A stretch of DNA of 64,000 nt from Negativicutes bacterium (GTDB lineage Bacteria; Bacillota_C; Negativicutes; Sporomusales_B; JARLHX01): NCBI GenBank assembly GCA_031292035.1, contig JARLHX010000125.1, forward strand, positions 11,763 to 75,762, in the 5' to 3' direction. Under the pieces are notes generated by a model that had not been told where the DNA came from, did no database searches, and was given only the letters and a program-made list of their open reading frames with translations. The position numbers and the translations under genes were made by a program. Of the stretch, positions 8,661 through 17,031 are shown one piece after another; the first letter of the stretch is position 1, and each line of letters starts with the position of its first letter.

Positions 8661-9377
8661 ATGCGAAAAGGTACCGCCGGTTTCTTGTTTGCGATACTCT
8701 GCCTTACTGTCATCACCTGGGGAGGGCTTAGCGGAAATGCCCAGGCTGGGGAAGCGGTTAAAACTGAAGCGCCTGCCAGTAATGATAGCGGTTTTTATGA
8801 TCGGATTATGAGTCTCCTCAAGGCACCGCCAAAGCTTGAGGTGCCAGCGCAATCGAGTGTTGTCGAACGGCGGGAGACGCCGATTTTTGGGGCGCCGGAA
8901 GTGACTAAGGATCAGTTGATCCGTTTTATTCGCCGCACCAATCCGTTACCCCGATTGGCCTGCTCCTTGGAGGAGCTTGTCGATCTTTACTATGAGGAGG
9001 CAACGGCCGAGGGAATCCGGCCCGATCTGGCGCTTGGCCAGGCCGTATTGGAGACCGGCTACTTCCGCTACGGCGGCGATGTGGTGCCGGAACAAAACAA
9101 CTACGCCGGAATCGGCACTACCGGTAACGGTGAACCGGGGGTATGGTTTGATTCGCCCCGCATTGGTGTCAGGGCCCATATCCAGCACCTGCTGGTTTAT
9201 GCCACCACCCGGGAGCCGCTCAAACCGATCGTCGATCCGCGTTATTACATCGCCCGGGAAATCCATTTAGCTCAGTGTCCCACCTGGGAGAGTCTCAGTG
9301 GCAAGTGGGCGGTTCCGGGAGTGAATTACGGTCAAAAAATCCTTAGTTTGCTGGAATACGTGAAAAATGGAAAGTAG
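8661..9377 (+). CDS. exported glucosaminidase-domain peptidoglycan hydrolase
   Basis: A 238-residue secreted protein. Residues 1-29 form a signal peptide (MRKG..., hydrophobic core, NAQA cleavage-like end). After a low-complexity linker comes a glucosaminidase/FlgJ-type domain: a helical start near residue 95, the catalytic-Glu motif QAVLETGYFRYGG and NNYAGIGTTGNGEPG. It ends with VRAHIQHLLVYA and a VNYGQKI tail typical of these N-acetylglucosaminidases. Longer in-frame starts exist at 8607 and 8643, but the ATG at 8661 has AAGAGGTGG upstream and gives a proper signal peptide. Confidence 0.85.
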   Translation: MRKGTAGFLFAILCLTVITWGGLSGNAQAGEAVKTEAPASNDSGFYDRIMSLLKAPPKLEVPAQSSVVERRETPIFGAPEVTKDQLIRFIRRTNPLPRLACSLEELVDLYYEEATAEGIRPDLALGQAVLETGYFRYGGDVVPEQNNYAGIGTTGNGEPGVWFDSPRIGVRAHIQHLLVYATTREPLKPIVDPRYYIAREIHLAQCPTWESLSGKWAVPGVNYGQKILSLLEYVKNGK

Positions 9378-9385
9378 GATACAAC

Positions 9386-9601
9386 CTACTGCAATTTGCC
9401 GGTCAGGGCGTAATGCCAGCGGCGGGCAATATGGGTGTAGCGGTGCAGATCTTCGGCCAGGCGTCGCTGCTGATTGGACGAGAGGTCCTGCCAGGCCGGA
9501 TAGCCACTATAGGTGCAAATGATTTGCGAAATATGAAGGTCAGAGTAACCAATGTTTTGTAATCGCTGGATCTCGGTCTCGATTCTTTCGGGATAAAGCA
9601 A
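9386..9601 (-). CDS. small conserved-looking hypothetical protein
   Basis: A 71-residue soluble, mostly helical protein (ERIETEIQRLQNIGYSD, RRLAEDLHRYTHIARR). It converges on the glucosaminidase gene with only 8 bp between the stops. TTG start with GGGTGTG upstream, so the start is only moderately supported. Not recognised; the regular helix pattern and sensible codon use suggest a real gene. Confidence 0.5.
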   Translation of the reverse strand: MLYPERIETEIQRLQNIGYSDLHISQIICTYSGYPAWQDLSSNQQRRLAEDLHRYTHIARRWHYALTGKLQ

Positions 9602-9638
9602 GTTGCATCACACCCTTTTTAATGCCCTTAGTATACCC

Positions 9639-9667
9639 ATGCAGCGTAAATCGCTGCATTTTTTTTT
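9639..9667 (+). terminator. terminator-like hairpin with T tract
   Basis: An 8-bp stem ATGCAGCG/CGCTGCAT, a five-base loop and nine T residues. It reads on the plus strand and could stop read-through from the glucosaminidase gene. Confidence 0.65.
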
Positions 9668-9921
9668 GGTACTATCACTTGCACGGCAAAAAAAAGACAC
9701 CTTTACGGCGCCCTGGTAAACTGGCTCGGGTTGTATCTGCTGTTAGAGGGAAATATCTGAATTATATATCATTTTAACAGGGAAGGTGACGTAAGCGACC
9801 TGCCAGACAGGAAAAAAACGATATCGTCAAGAATATACTTAATGCGACACGTTAGCTATGGCAGAGAAGAACTTGCCTTTTGGTTTTCCATAATACCAGA
9901 TCGCCAGGGTATTATCAGGTG

Positions 9922-9952
9922 AAAAAACTAACAGGACACTGGAGTGTCCTGT
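9922..9952 (-). terminator. Rho-independent terminator of the minus-strand gene at 9960-10232
   Basis: A perfect 10-bp stem ACAGGACACT/AGTGTCCTGT with a two-base centre, followed on the minus strand by TAGTTTTTTC. It begins right after the gene's stop codon. Confidence 0.85.
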
Positions 9953-9959
9953 CAGCTGA

Positions 9960-10232
9960 TTAAGTATGAGTTCCCCGCGAGACGCATTCGCTTTGTTTGG
10001 CCTGGTTGAAATTTTCCAGGTCGCTCAGGTAACCGGTAATGCGGCGGACCCGGCGGATAGGGGATTTTTCGCTGGCGGCGATCATCACATTGTCACCGTC
10101 CAGGGTCAATTCGATTGTGCTCAGGGTTTTGTTGCGGTCATGCCACAGGCGGATTTCCTCATCCACAATGGCGAGGACTTCTTCTTCAGGCAGCGCCTGA
10201 TCGGCAATAACGGAGACCCCTTTTATTAACAT
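9960..10232 (-). CDS. small protein resembling the C-terminal tail of anaerobic ribonucleotide reductase (NrdD-like)
   Basis: A 90-residue protein. Its C-terminal third (RRITGYLSDLENFNQAKQSE, then a basic/His end) matches the pattern seen just before the end of class III ribonucleotide reductases (R-ITGYL...FN-GK--E---R--H). The glycyl-radical loop and zinc cysteines are absent, so it is not an enzyme by itself. The N-terminal half reads like a small alpha/beta domain. Stand-alone proteins of this kind occur in Firmicutes, often annotated as anaerobic ribonucleoside-triphosphate reductase. Start ATG has an AAAAAGGAGGGG site. It is transcribed divergently from the regulator at 10375. Role unknown. 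Confidence 0.65.
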   Translation of the reverse strand: MLIKGVSVIADQALPEEEVLAIVDEEIRLWHDRNKTLSTIELTLDGDNVMIAASEKSPIRRVRRITGYLSDLENFNQAKQSECVSRGTHT

Positions 10233-10374
10233 GCAATCCCCTCCTTTTTGCTATATTATAACAGATGAGGATATAAACTTCTACCAAATAATAAATATTA
10301 ATTTTTAAATTTTGTTTATTTTACTGGATTACGATTGTCTCTGGTAAGTCAAGACTAAAGTTCGGAGGGTACTT

Positions 10375-12270
10375 ATGATTCGAGAGCGACGAAGCAAGGA
10401 AAAATTACAACAGTATTATCGTCGATTTGTGGCTGAGGGGAATCTTGACGCCAATGTGCATCCCTGGGTGGCAGAGTCTTGGCAGCGAAGCCGCGACGCA
10501 GGTATTGCCCGTGATTCGCTGCGGCCCCAGGTGAAATTGAGCAAGCCGGAACTGGAAGAGCGCCGAAAAGAGCATCATGCAGCGTTGGCCTTTTTGGATG
10601 GGTTATACCAAGAACTTCGGGGAAATTTTAACAACTATAGTCTTAGTCTGCTTCTGCTGGACAGTGAGTGCTATGCGCTGAAAAGCTTTGCCCTGCCGTT
10701 TTTTCAAAAGTCGCCCGGAGAGGTCGAGGGAGCCCGGCTGACCGAAGCCGACATCGGTACCTCCAGTATTGCGATTGCCTTTCAGCACAAAACCCCTTTT
10801 TTGGTCTTTGGACCGGAGATGTGGATTGAAGACGGCCAGGCGGGAGATGCCTGCTCGGCGCCGATATTTCTTGGCGGCAAGTTGCAATATATTTTGACAC
10901 TGGTTTCGACTCAACAGGGCGATTTGCCGGTAGGAGCCATCGAATCGTTACTGCTTTTGATGCGGTACTCGATGGAGCACAGCCTGGCGCTCGAGGCTCG
11001 CCTGGACGTCAAACATGTCATTCTTGACGCTATCCCGCTGGCGGCTTATCATGTTTTGCCTGGTGGCCGGGTGGCTTATGCCAACAAGCAAGGCCAGGCC
11101 AGACTGATGCTGACCGGTCAGCCCGGCAAGCAGACCGAACAACCAGAGCTTCGCGATTCTTTGCTCAATTACCAGCATAGTCCGCTAGTCAAAGGGTTTC
11201 TGGGTATTCCTTCTCATAATAAGGAACTAACCTGGATTACGCCACAGAAAACGTACGAAGATATTACGACTGTTTTACCGATATATCGCGATGGGGAGGT
11301 CAGCAGCATTATCGCTGTTTCCCAGTCGATCGAAGATTTGCAGATGTTGGAGGCCCATGCCATCGGTTACACTGCCAGGTACGGCTTGGCGAGCATGGTT
11401 GGCAATTCGCCGGGCTTTCTGGCGATGAAGGAGAAGGCCGCCCGGTTGGCTCGCACCGACCAGTTCTTGCTGTTGCAGGGCGAAGCCGGTACCGGCAAGC
11501 AGCGGCTGGCTCACGGTATCCACAAGGCCAGCGCGCGGGCCGCCGGTCCATTGATCACGATTAAATGCGGCGCTATTCCCCCAGAACTTCTGGCTGATGA
11601 GGTGTTCGGCACGATTGATGAACAGGGAAGCAGGCTTCCCGGCAAGCTGGAGTTGGCCAATGGCGGCACTTTGTTTTTGGATGAAGTGGAGATGCTGCCG
11701 ATGGCTTTGGCAGAGCAACTGGCCGATGTGCTGGTGGCGAAACGGCTTACAGGCCGGCCGGCGGTGACGATTGATGTGCGGTTGATCGCGGCCTGCGACA
11801 GCGACCTCAGGAGGTTGACGGAGAAAGGGAAATTCGCGGCGGCTCTTTATGAGCTTGTTGACAAGCCGCTGATTCGGGTCCCGGCGCTTAGGACTCGTCG
11901 CGATGATATTGCGGTGCTGGCTGCCCACATCCTCCAGGAACTTGCGGAGCAGCACGATATTCCGGCGAAGAAGATTACGCCAGAGGCGATAACGCTGCTG
12001 GAATCCTACGATTGGCCGGGTAATATCAAACAACTGCAAACCGTGGTTGAACAGGCGTTTTTCGCCGCAACCGAAGAATTGATTGATTCTACCGGGTTTA
12101 GCCTGCCGGGCGAAGCGGGTCCCGATAGTAGCTGGAAAGATGACCGTCAGGCCTTTGGGGCAGTTTGGCAGGCGGCCCGGGGAAATGTGAGCAGGCTATC
12201 AGGCATGCTGGGGGTCAGCAGGGTGACTTTATACAGGTACCTGAAAAAGTTCGGTTTGGAAAAACAGTAA
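10375..12270 (+). CDS. enhancer-binding-protein-like regulator (GAF-PAS-AAA+-Fis HTH) lacking GAFTGA
   Basis: A 631-residue regulator with AcoR/DhaR architecture: an N-terminal sensor with GAF-like region (about 75-210), a PAS-like segment (about 215-320), an AAA+ module (about 335-560) and a Fis-type helix-turn-helix (residues 600-630, SRLSGMLGVSRVTLYRYL). Walker A reads GEAGTGKQ at about 367, and Walker B is GGTLFLDEVEM at about 430. The sigma-54-contacting GAFTGA loop is missing: EVFG is followed by TIDEQGSRLPGK, about five residues shorter than in the canonical paralogue at 28260. It probably works at sigma-70-type promoters or as a repressor. Regulated genes are unknown; the small divergent gene upstream is one candidate. 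Confidence 0.88.
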   Translation: MIRERRSKEKLQQYYRRFVAEGNLDANVHPWVAESWQRSRDAGIARDSLRPQVKLSKPELEERRKEHHAALAFLDGLYQELRGNFNNYSLSLLLLDSECYALKSFALPFFQKSPGEVEGARLTEADIGTSSIAIAFQHKTPFLVFGPEMWIEDGQAGDACSAPIFLGGKLQYILTLVSTQQGDLPVGAIESLLLLMRYSMEHSLALEARLDVKHVILDAIPLAAYHVLPGGRVAYANKQGQARLMLTGQPGKQTEQPELRDSLLNYQHSPLVKGFLGIPSHNKELTWITPQKTYEDITTVLPIYRDGEVSSIIAVSQSIEDLQMLEAHAIGYTARYGLASMVGNSPGFLAMKEKAARLARTDQFLLLQGEAGTGKQRLAHGIHKASARAAGPLITIKCGAIPPELLADEVFGTIDEQGSRLPGKLELANGGTLFLDEVEMLPMALAEQLADVLVAKRLTGRPAVTIDVRLIAACDSDLRRLTEKGKFAAALYELVDKPLIRVPALRTRRDDIAVLAAHILQELAEQHDIPAKKITPEAITLLESYDWPGNIKQLQTVVEQAFFAATEELIDSTGFSLPGEAGPDSSWKDDRQAFGAVWQAARGNVSRLSGMLGVSRVTLYRYLKKFGLEKQ

Positions 12271-12296
12271 AGGTGCAATTAAGAATTTGAGGCGAA

Positions 12297-12328
12297 AAGC
12301 GGAATCGTATGTCTGTACGATTCCGCTT
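12297..12328. terminator. bidirectional terminator-like hairpin between convergent genes
   Basis: A perfect 13-bp stem AAGCGGAATCGTA/TACGATTCCGCTT with a six-base loop, between the converging regulator and histidine kinase genes. The T tract is short on both sides (CTTTT on the minus strand). Confidence 0.7.
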
Positions 12329-12360
12329 CTGTCTCCGGGGCGGGTGGTGGGAAATAAGGT

Positions 12361-13428
12361 TTATTCAGCTTTTTCGGCAAATCGCGGGAAAACCAAAGTA
12401 AAGGTTGAACCTTGGTCGAGTTTGCTGCTGACCGAGATTTGCCCGCCGTGATCACGCATGATACGCTGACAAAGAGCCAGACCCAGGCCTGTACCTGACT
12501 CCTTGGTTGTGAAGAAGGGCTTAAAGATGTTGGCGATGGTGGCGTCGGTCATGCCGTGACCGGTGTCGCTCAAGGCGACGCGGATATTTTCGCTGTCAAC
12601 GGTGACGGTGATTGTCAGAGTGCCGCCAGGCAGCATGGCCTGAAAAGCGTTGCGACAAATGTTGATCAGCACTTCTTTTATTTTCTCGGCATTTCCCTCC
12701 AAGTAAAGGGGAGCGTCGGGCAGGTGATGGAGAATAGTCATCTGAAACAGTAAGGCCTCTCCATATAGTAAGGCGAGCACATCCCTCACCAAGGGGACAA
12801 TGTCAATTTTGGCGGTCTTGGTTTCGTGGGGTTTGGCTAATTTCAGGAAATCGGATAAAATACTATTGATATGCAGTATTTCGTCGGTGATCAGGTTGCA
12901 GTAGTCGACCGCCAGCTGGTCGCTGTGTTTAGCGGCACGAAGCTGCAAAAGCTGGACAAAGCCGTTGATTGATGTCAAAGGGTTACGGATTTCATGAATG
13001 GCGCCAGCAGCCATTTCGCCGATGCTGGATAGTATTTCTAGATGATGCATCCGTTTTTCGGTCTCGCGGAGGTGACCGAGGTCTTTGATCAGGATGAGGG
13101 CGCCGCTGAGTTGATGATCGGAGCCAAATAGCGGAGCCGCCTCGAAAAGTGCCTGGACGGAACGGCCGTTGCAGACCAAGACTTGTTTTTGAGCTGGCAA
13201 TATCTTTTCAACGGTTAAGGCTTTCTCGATGACAAAAGAGTTAGCCCGATCGGCGGCCAGAAACAGCCGTAGATCTTGACCCAGGAGCATGTCCCGTCCG
13301 GTGTCGAACAGCACCTCTGCGCCTTTGTTGACCAAGACAATGTGGTAGCTCTTGTCTATCGCGATAAGGGCCGCTGGAATTGCCTCACAGAGGAATTCAA
13401 TGTCTGGCTGGCAAGTGAACGCAAACAT
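12361..13428 (-). CDS. PAS-containing sensor histidine kinase, sporulation-kinase type
   Basis: A 355-residue kinase without membrane segments. An N-terminal PAS domain (about 10-115) is followed by a HisKA dimerisation domain with phospho-acceptor His145 (AAGAIHEIRNPLTSINGF). The HATPase domain contains the N box (INICRNAFQAM), G1 (DTGHGM) and G2 (GTGLGLALCQRI). The GEMAAG-x-x-HEIRNPL block followed by GF-QLL is typical of Bacillus/Clostridium kinases that feed Spo0A. No response regulator is adjacent, so it is an orphan. The ATG at 13428 has GGGGAGG upstream and is preferred over the in-frame start at 13464. Promoter-like TATAAT lies near 13470 on the minus strand. Confidence 0.9.
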   Translation of the reverse strand: MFAFTCQPDIEFLCEAIPAALIAIDKSYHIVLVNKGAEVLFDTGRDMLLGQDLRLFLAADRANSFVIEKALTVEKILPAQKQVLVCNGRSVQALFEAAPLFGSDHQLSGALILIKDLGHLRETEKRMHHLEILSSIGEMAAGAIHEIRNPLTSINGFVQLLQLRAAKHSDQLAVDYCNLITDEILHINSILSDFLKLAKPHETKTAKIDIVPLVRDVLALLYGEALLFQMTILHHLPDAPLYLEGNAEKIKEVLINICRNAFQAMLPGGTLTITVTVDSENIRVALSDTGHGMTDATIANIFKPFFTTKESGTGLGLALCQRIMRDHGGQISVSSKLDQGSTFTLVFPRFAEKAE

Positions 13429-13560
13429 GAGTGCCTCCCCGCAATAAAAGGAAAAATTATCCAATTATTATAATGTGTTTCATTCTCGGTAAAGTGGTAA
13501 AACCCTTTTAATACGGACGAAAAGTCCGAAAAATTACAGTTGATATGAGGGATACATAGC

Positions 13561-14193
13561 ATGCGTTTACGGAAAAAACCCTGGATACCCGAGGCTATCA
13601 AACAATATGAGGACCTGGTCGCCGAAGCTTTTCCTGGCGGCAATTGGCCGGAATTATTTGGACGGACTGCGCCGCTTCACGTTGAACTGGGAATGGGACG
13701 GGGGCGATTTCTTTGTGAGATGGCGGCCCGGTCGCCCCAGATCAACTTTGTCGGTATTGAAGGCCAGTTGGATGTCCTTTACTACGCAGCCCAAAAGATG
13801 GCTGAGCGTGAACTGACCAATGTCAAGTTATTGCATTTTGATGTCAATGGGATTGTCGATATCTTTCGTCCCGGCGAAGTCAGCCGGCTATACATCAATT
13901 TTTGCGACCCTTGGCCCAAGAATCGGCATGCCAAACGCCGTTTGACTCATCGGCGGTTCCTGGATAAATACCGGCGTATCTTGACGAGCGGGGGCGAACT
14001 CTTTTTTAAAACCGACAATGCAGAACTCTTTCAGTTCTCGCTTGACGAGTTTGCCGATTGTGAATTGAAGCTGCAAAATATCAGTTTCGACCTGCACAAC
14101 AGCGACTATACCGGGAATATTATGACTGAATACGAGGAGCGGTTCAGCAAAAAAGGGATGAAGATCTACCGCTGTGAAGTGATATTCGGTTAA
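13561..14193 (+). CDS. trmB: tRNA (guanine-N7-)-methyltransferase
   Basis: A 210-residue SAM-dependent enzyme that makes m7G46 in tRNA. The SAM-binding motif ELGMGRGRFL is near residue 43. The family signature FCDPWPKNRHAKRRL is at about 116-130, and the late TDN segment (FFKTDNAELF) is present. Full length for the bacterial family. The ATG follows GATATGAGGG. Followed at short distance by a DUF2935 gene. Confidence 0.97.
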   Translation: MRLRKKPWIPEAIKQYEDLVAEAFPGGNWPELFGRTAPLHVELGMGRGRFLCEMAARSPQINFVGIEGQLDVLYYAAQKMAERELTNVKLLHFDVNGIVDIFRPGEVSRLYINFCDPWPKNRHAKRRLTHRRFLDKYRRILTSGGELFFKTDNAELFQFSLDEFADCELKLQNISFDLHNSDYTGNIMTEYEERFSKKGMKIYRCEVIFG

Positions 14194-14271
14194 TAACGGA
14201 AATCTTAACAAATGAGCGGACTGTGGCATACAATGTAGTAGCAAAAAATCTGGCAGATGGAGAGTGTTGCT

Positions 14272-15372
14272 ATGCCACGGCCAACGGTTGTAAACGCCAA
14301 ACGCCAAGCAGTTCCGCCGCTAAGCCTGGAAGGGCTGAAATTTTGGCTGCGGATGCTACAAGAGCATGCTGTGTTTATTCAGGCTGGGCTGCCTTGTGAC
14401 AGCACAGGCCTAATGCATGAGGCTGAGACCTTTCAGCAAGAACTAGCCGCCTTGCTGGCGCAAGCCGAAGAGGTAGCCAATCCGCGGAAGTTCGCCCAGG
14501 TGGTCACCGATGCGCAGGTAGTGGTCGGTGATTTCCATCGGTATAACCGGCGACTTTTGCACTTGGCATTGACTTGCCAAATCGTCGGCTGCAATTTTGC
14601 GTTGTTTTTGGATCATCTTTCCCGGGAAGCAGAGTATGTCCTGCTGCTGCTAGAGAAGCTCGGTGGGGGGCAAAGTCCGCTTTACCAGGCGTCCAGCGCC
14701 CGCGAAGCCGACTTTTGGCTGAGGCTGATGAGTGACCATGCCGAATTTGTCGTTCACCGTCTTGATCCGTCAGAGCGCAGCATTATCGAGACTGCTGCCG
14801 GATTCGCCGGACAGTTCGATGAACTGTATCTGCAGGGGCGAGATTTTGTCAGCATGCTGAGAGGGGAAACGGAAGAAATCCCCGCCTTTCGGCGTTTTCT
14901 TCAGGATGTCCGGGTTTCGACTGTGCGGTTCAGAGACTTTTTGCGGGCTGCGGAATGCCTGATTACCGAGTGCAAATTGGTGGGGCTTATCCCGGCACAG
15001 CTGGCCGATCACCTGCGGCGCGAAGCTGATCATTTCCTGATGGTCTTGACGCTTTTGGATAAAGGGTGTTATGTCCCGGTTGATGACGCGGGTGATATGG
15101 AGTACGTAAATATGGAGGAAACGCTGGCGACCACAGAAGCAGTACCGCCGCTGCCTGAGGCAGTGAGCCCGCCGTTTCCCCCCGGCCATTTTGGTGATGC
15201 GGATGACGAGGAAGAAGAGGAAGAGAACTTCGGTGAACGGGAACCTGAAATCATACCGGCGCCGCCCCTCCCTCCTTTGCCGCCACAGCCCCCGATCCCC
15301 CCGGCGTCCGATCAGGCAAAGTATAAATGGGGTGGCAAATGGCCCCGGCCCTTGGGCGGAAAAACCGAATAG
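14272..15372 (+). CDS. DUF2935 domain protein with acidic and proline-rich tail
   Basis: A 366-residue protein with two tandem helical repeats, each starting FWLR (about residues 24 and 148) and containing paired His/Glu positions as in ferritin-like bundles (LSREAEYVLLLLEKL, LRREADHFLMVL). DUF2935 proteins are widespread in spore-forming Firmicutes. The last 90 residues are unusual: a Pro-rich stretch, a run of acidic residues (DDEEEEEE) and a second proline block, probably disordered. The ATG at 14272 is preferred over 14257 because GGAGAG lies seven bases before it. A terminator follows. Confidence 0.85.
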   Translation: MPRPTVVNAKRQAVPPLSLEGLKFWLRMLQEHAVFIQAGLPCDSTGLMHEAETFQQELAALLAQAEEVANPRKFAQVVTDAQVVVGDFHRYNRRLLHLALTCQIVGCNFALFLDHLSREAEYVLLLLEKLGGGQSPLYQASSAREADFWLRLMSDHAEFVVHRLDPSERSIIETAAGFAGQFDELYLQGRDFVSMLRGETEEIPAFRRFLQDVRVSTVRFRDFLRAAECLITECKLVGLIPAQLADHLRREADHFLMVLTLLDKGCYVPVDDAGDMEYVNMEETLATTEAVPPLPEAVSPPFPPGHFGDADDEEEEEENFGEREPEIIPAPPLPPLPPQPPIPPASDQAKYKWGGKWPRPLGGKTE

Positions 15373-15387
15373 ACAGCGCAAAGCAAA

Positions 15388-15420
15388 ACCCCTTTCACTC
15401 CGGAAAGGGGTCGTTGTTTT
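15388..15420 (+). terminator. Rho-independent terminator after the DUF2935 gene
   Basis: A 9-bp stem ACCCCTTTC/GAAAGGGGT, a six-base loop and a downstream TCGTTGTTTT tract. Confidence 0.8.
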
Positions 15421-15541
15421 GCCAAGGGTACAGGTTTTTGACGAAAAGGGATCTTTTTGGTATACTTAACCCGAATTATGGGGCGGAGTGATCTGGACGG
15501 GACTGTGCTAAACGTCAAAACGAGGTGCTATGGAGACAGAT

Positions 15542-15970
15542 ATGTTGAATCAAAGCCTACTTTTTGCCTTGTTGGCCATGCTTTTTTGGGGCGTCGCCCC
15601 GCTGTTCGGCAAACTCGGTCTGGGTGGCCTCGAACCGCTGGCGGCGCTAACCATCCGCAGCGGGATTATCACGGTGCTATTGGTCGGGTTTTGTCTGGTG
15701 GCCGGCAAATGGCCAGAGGTGACCAGTGCCCAGCCGCGGGATATTTTGCTGATCGGGCTGGAAGGGTTATGCGCCGCTCTGTTTGGGCAGCTAGCCTATT
15801 ATTACGCGCTTAAATACGGTGAACTGAGCAAGGTGACTCCTGTTGTCGCTGCCTTTCCGCTGGTGGCTTTTCTGCTTGGAATCCTCGTGCTGGGTGAGAA
15901 ACTGACGTGGGGTAAAGGGCTTGGGGCCTTGTTCATCGTTATCGGTGTCGCTTTACTCAATTACCGCTAG
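15542..15970 (+). CDS. single-repeat EamA (DMT) membrane protein
   Basis: A 142-residue protein with about five membrane helices, corresponding to one EamA repeat; it probably dimerises like other half-size DMT proteins. Motifs include FWGVAPLFGKLGL at the start and GEKLTWGKGLGALFI near the end. The ATG at 15542 has GGAG six bases upstream; an in-frame ATG at 15530 also exists. Its last 18 bases overlap the 3' end of the convergent gene on the minus strand. Substrate unknown. Confidence 0.85.
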   Translation: MLNQSLLFALLAMLFWGVAPLFGKLGLGGLEPLAALTIRSGIITVLLVGFCLVAGKWPEVTSAQPRDILLIGLEGLCAALFGQLAYYYALKYGELSKVTPVVAAFPLVAFLLGILVLGEKLTWGKGLGALFIVIGVALLNYR

Positions 15971-16915
15971 CGGGCTGAGCAGTTCCCGGCTGGTTGAGGT
16001 AAAGGCCAGCGGGCGGTGATTGACAAGATCGATCAGTGCCAGGTCGGCAAACATGTTGCTGGAAGCGACGGCGAATTTTCCGTCAGACAAGAGGGCCAGC
16101 CGGGACGGGGAGTGTCCCAGTGGAATGATAGCTGATAGACGGGCGGAATCGACATCAATGACGGCGATGGAGGCGTTATTCTCGCAGGCCACATAGGCCA
16201 GCTTTCCCGCTGGCTCAACGGCAACATGGGTTGGATATACCCGACCGACACTGCAGCAGCAGGAACACTGAATGGTGACGACGGCGCATCGGCCGTCGTT
16301 TTGGTTTATTGCAGGCAGAAAGAATAAGCCCTCGCCGCTAAAAGCATTGGCGGTAAAGGGGACGAAGGGCCGTCCCTGCTGATCGAGGGTGAGGCTGGTG
16401 GGAATGCCGCCAATGGGATATTCGGCAAGTATTTTGCCGCAGTGGTCGTAAATGGCTAATGTGCCGCCGCCGGCGTTTTCCCAAACGCCAAAGAGATTCT
16501 CCCTGCCGGAGGCCAGCCCCGCGCAAAGACCGCTACCGGCCGGTTTATCCCAAACAGTCAGTGTTGAGGTGGCCAAAGAAAAGGCATATAAGGAACCGGT
16601 GGGGTCAGCCAGGTAGATTTGCTCTATGCCGGGTGCCAGGCAAAATTGTGCCGGATGGGGAATCAGCGGAGCGGCTGAAGCCAGGGAGCGACGATTCAGG
16701 TTCAGCAAAAGCAGACTGCCAGCGCCGCTTTGGGCGGCAAGAGCTATGTATACGGTCTGGGCGACGGGGTGTACAGCAAGGTCCACCGGTCGAAATCCTG
16801 GAGGCAAAGGCAATTCGGACACTATTTCGCCGCTGGGTCCATCGATGATGAGAACAGAATGGCTCAGGGCATCGAGGCTCACTAGTTTGAAAGATGCGAT
16901 TTCCAATCGGATCAC
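15953..16915 (-). CDS. YncE-like beta-propeller repeat protein
   Basis: A 320-residue protein built of WD40/YVTN-like repeats, for example VDLAVHPVAQTVYIAL, THVAVEPAGKLAYVA and SRLALLSDGKFAVAS. No signal peptide is obvious, so it may be cytoplasmic. A CSCCCS cluster near residue 218 could bind a metal. Members of this family are poorly characterised. Start ATG follows GGAGGTGATC. The 3' end overlaps the convergent EamA gene by 18 bp. Confidence 0.8.
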   Translation of the reverse strand: MIRLEIASFKLVSLDALSHSVLIIDGPSGEIVSELPLPPGFRPVDLAVHPVAQTVYIALAAQSGAGSLLLLNLNRRSLASAAPLIPHPAQFCLAPGIEQIYLADPTGSLYAFSLATSTLTVWDKPAGSGLCAGLASGRENLFGVWENAGGGTLAIYDHCGKILAEYPIGGIPTSLTLDQQGRPFVPFTANAFSGEGLFFLPAINQNDGRCAVVTIQCSCCCSVGRVYPTHVAVEPAGKLAYVACENNASIAVIDVDSARLSAIIPLGHSPSRLALLSDGKFAVASSNMFADLALIDLVNHRPLAFTSTSRELLSPLAVIE

Positions 16916-16966
16916 CTCCGGCCCGAATTAATAATATATTATATTAGCTGGGTGGCCGTTTGGTTA

Positions 16967-16995
16967 TTGGGTAACTTGGCCATTTTTGATATAAT
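16967..16995 (+). promoter_or_regulatory. sigma-A promoter of the SEDS gene
   Basis: TTGGGT (16967-16972), a 17-bp spacer and TATAAT (16990-16995) preceded by TGA, which makes an extended -10. It lies 36 bp before the GTG start at 17032. Confidence 0.7.
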
Positions 16996-17031
16996 GACTA
17001 CAGCGGCAGTTCCGGACAAGGAGGCAACAGG

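Larger units (their letters stand above)
9602..9959. other. 358-bp intergenic region with two hairpins
   Basis: Contains a plus-strand terminator-like hairpin (9639-9667) and the minus-strand terminator of the next gene (9922-9952). Between them, about 250 bp are AT-rich with no open frame above 40 codons that I trust and no riboswitch I can recognise. Confidence 0.4.
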
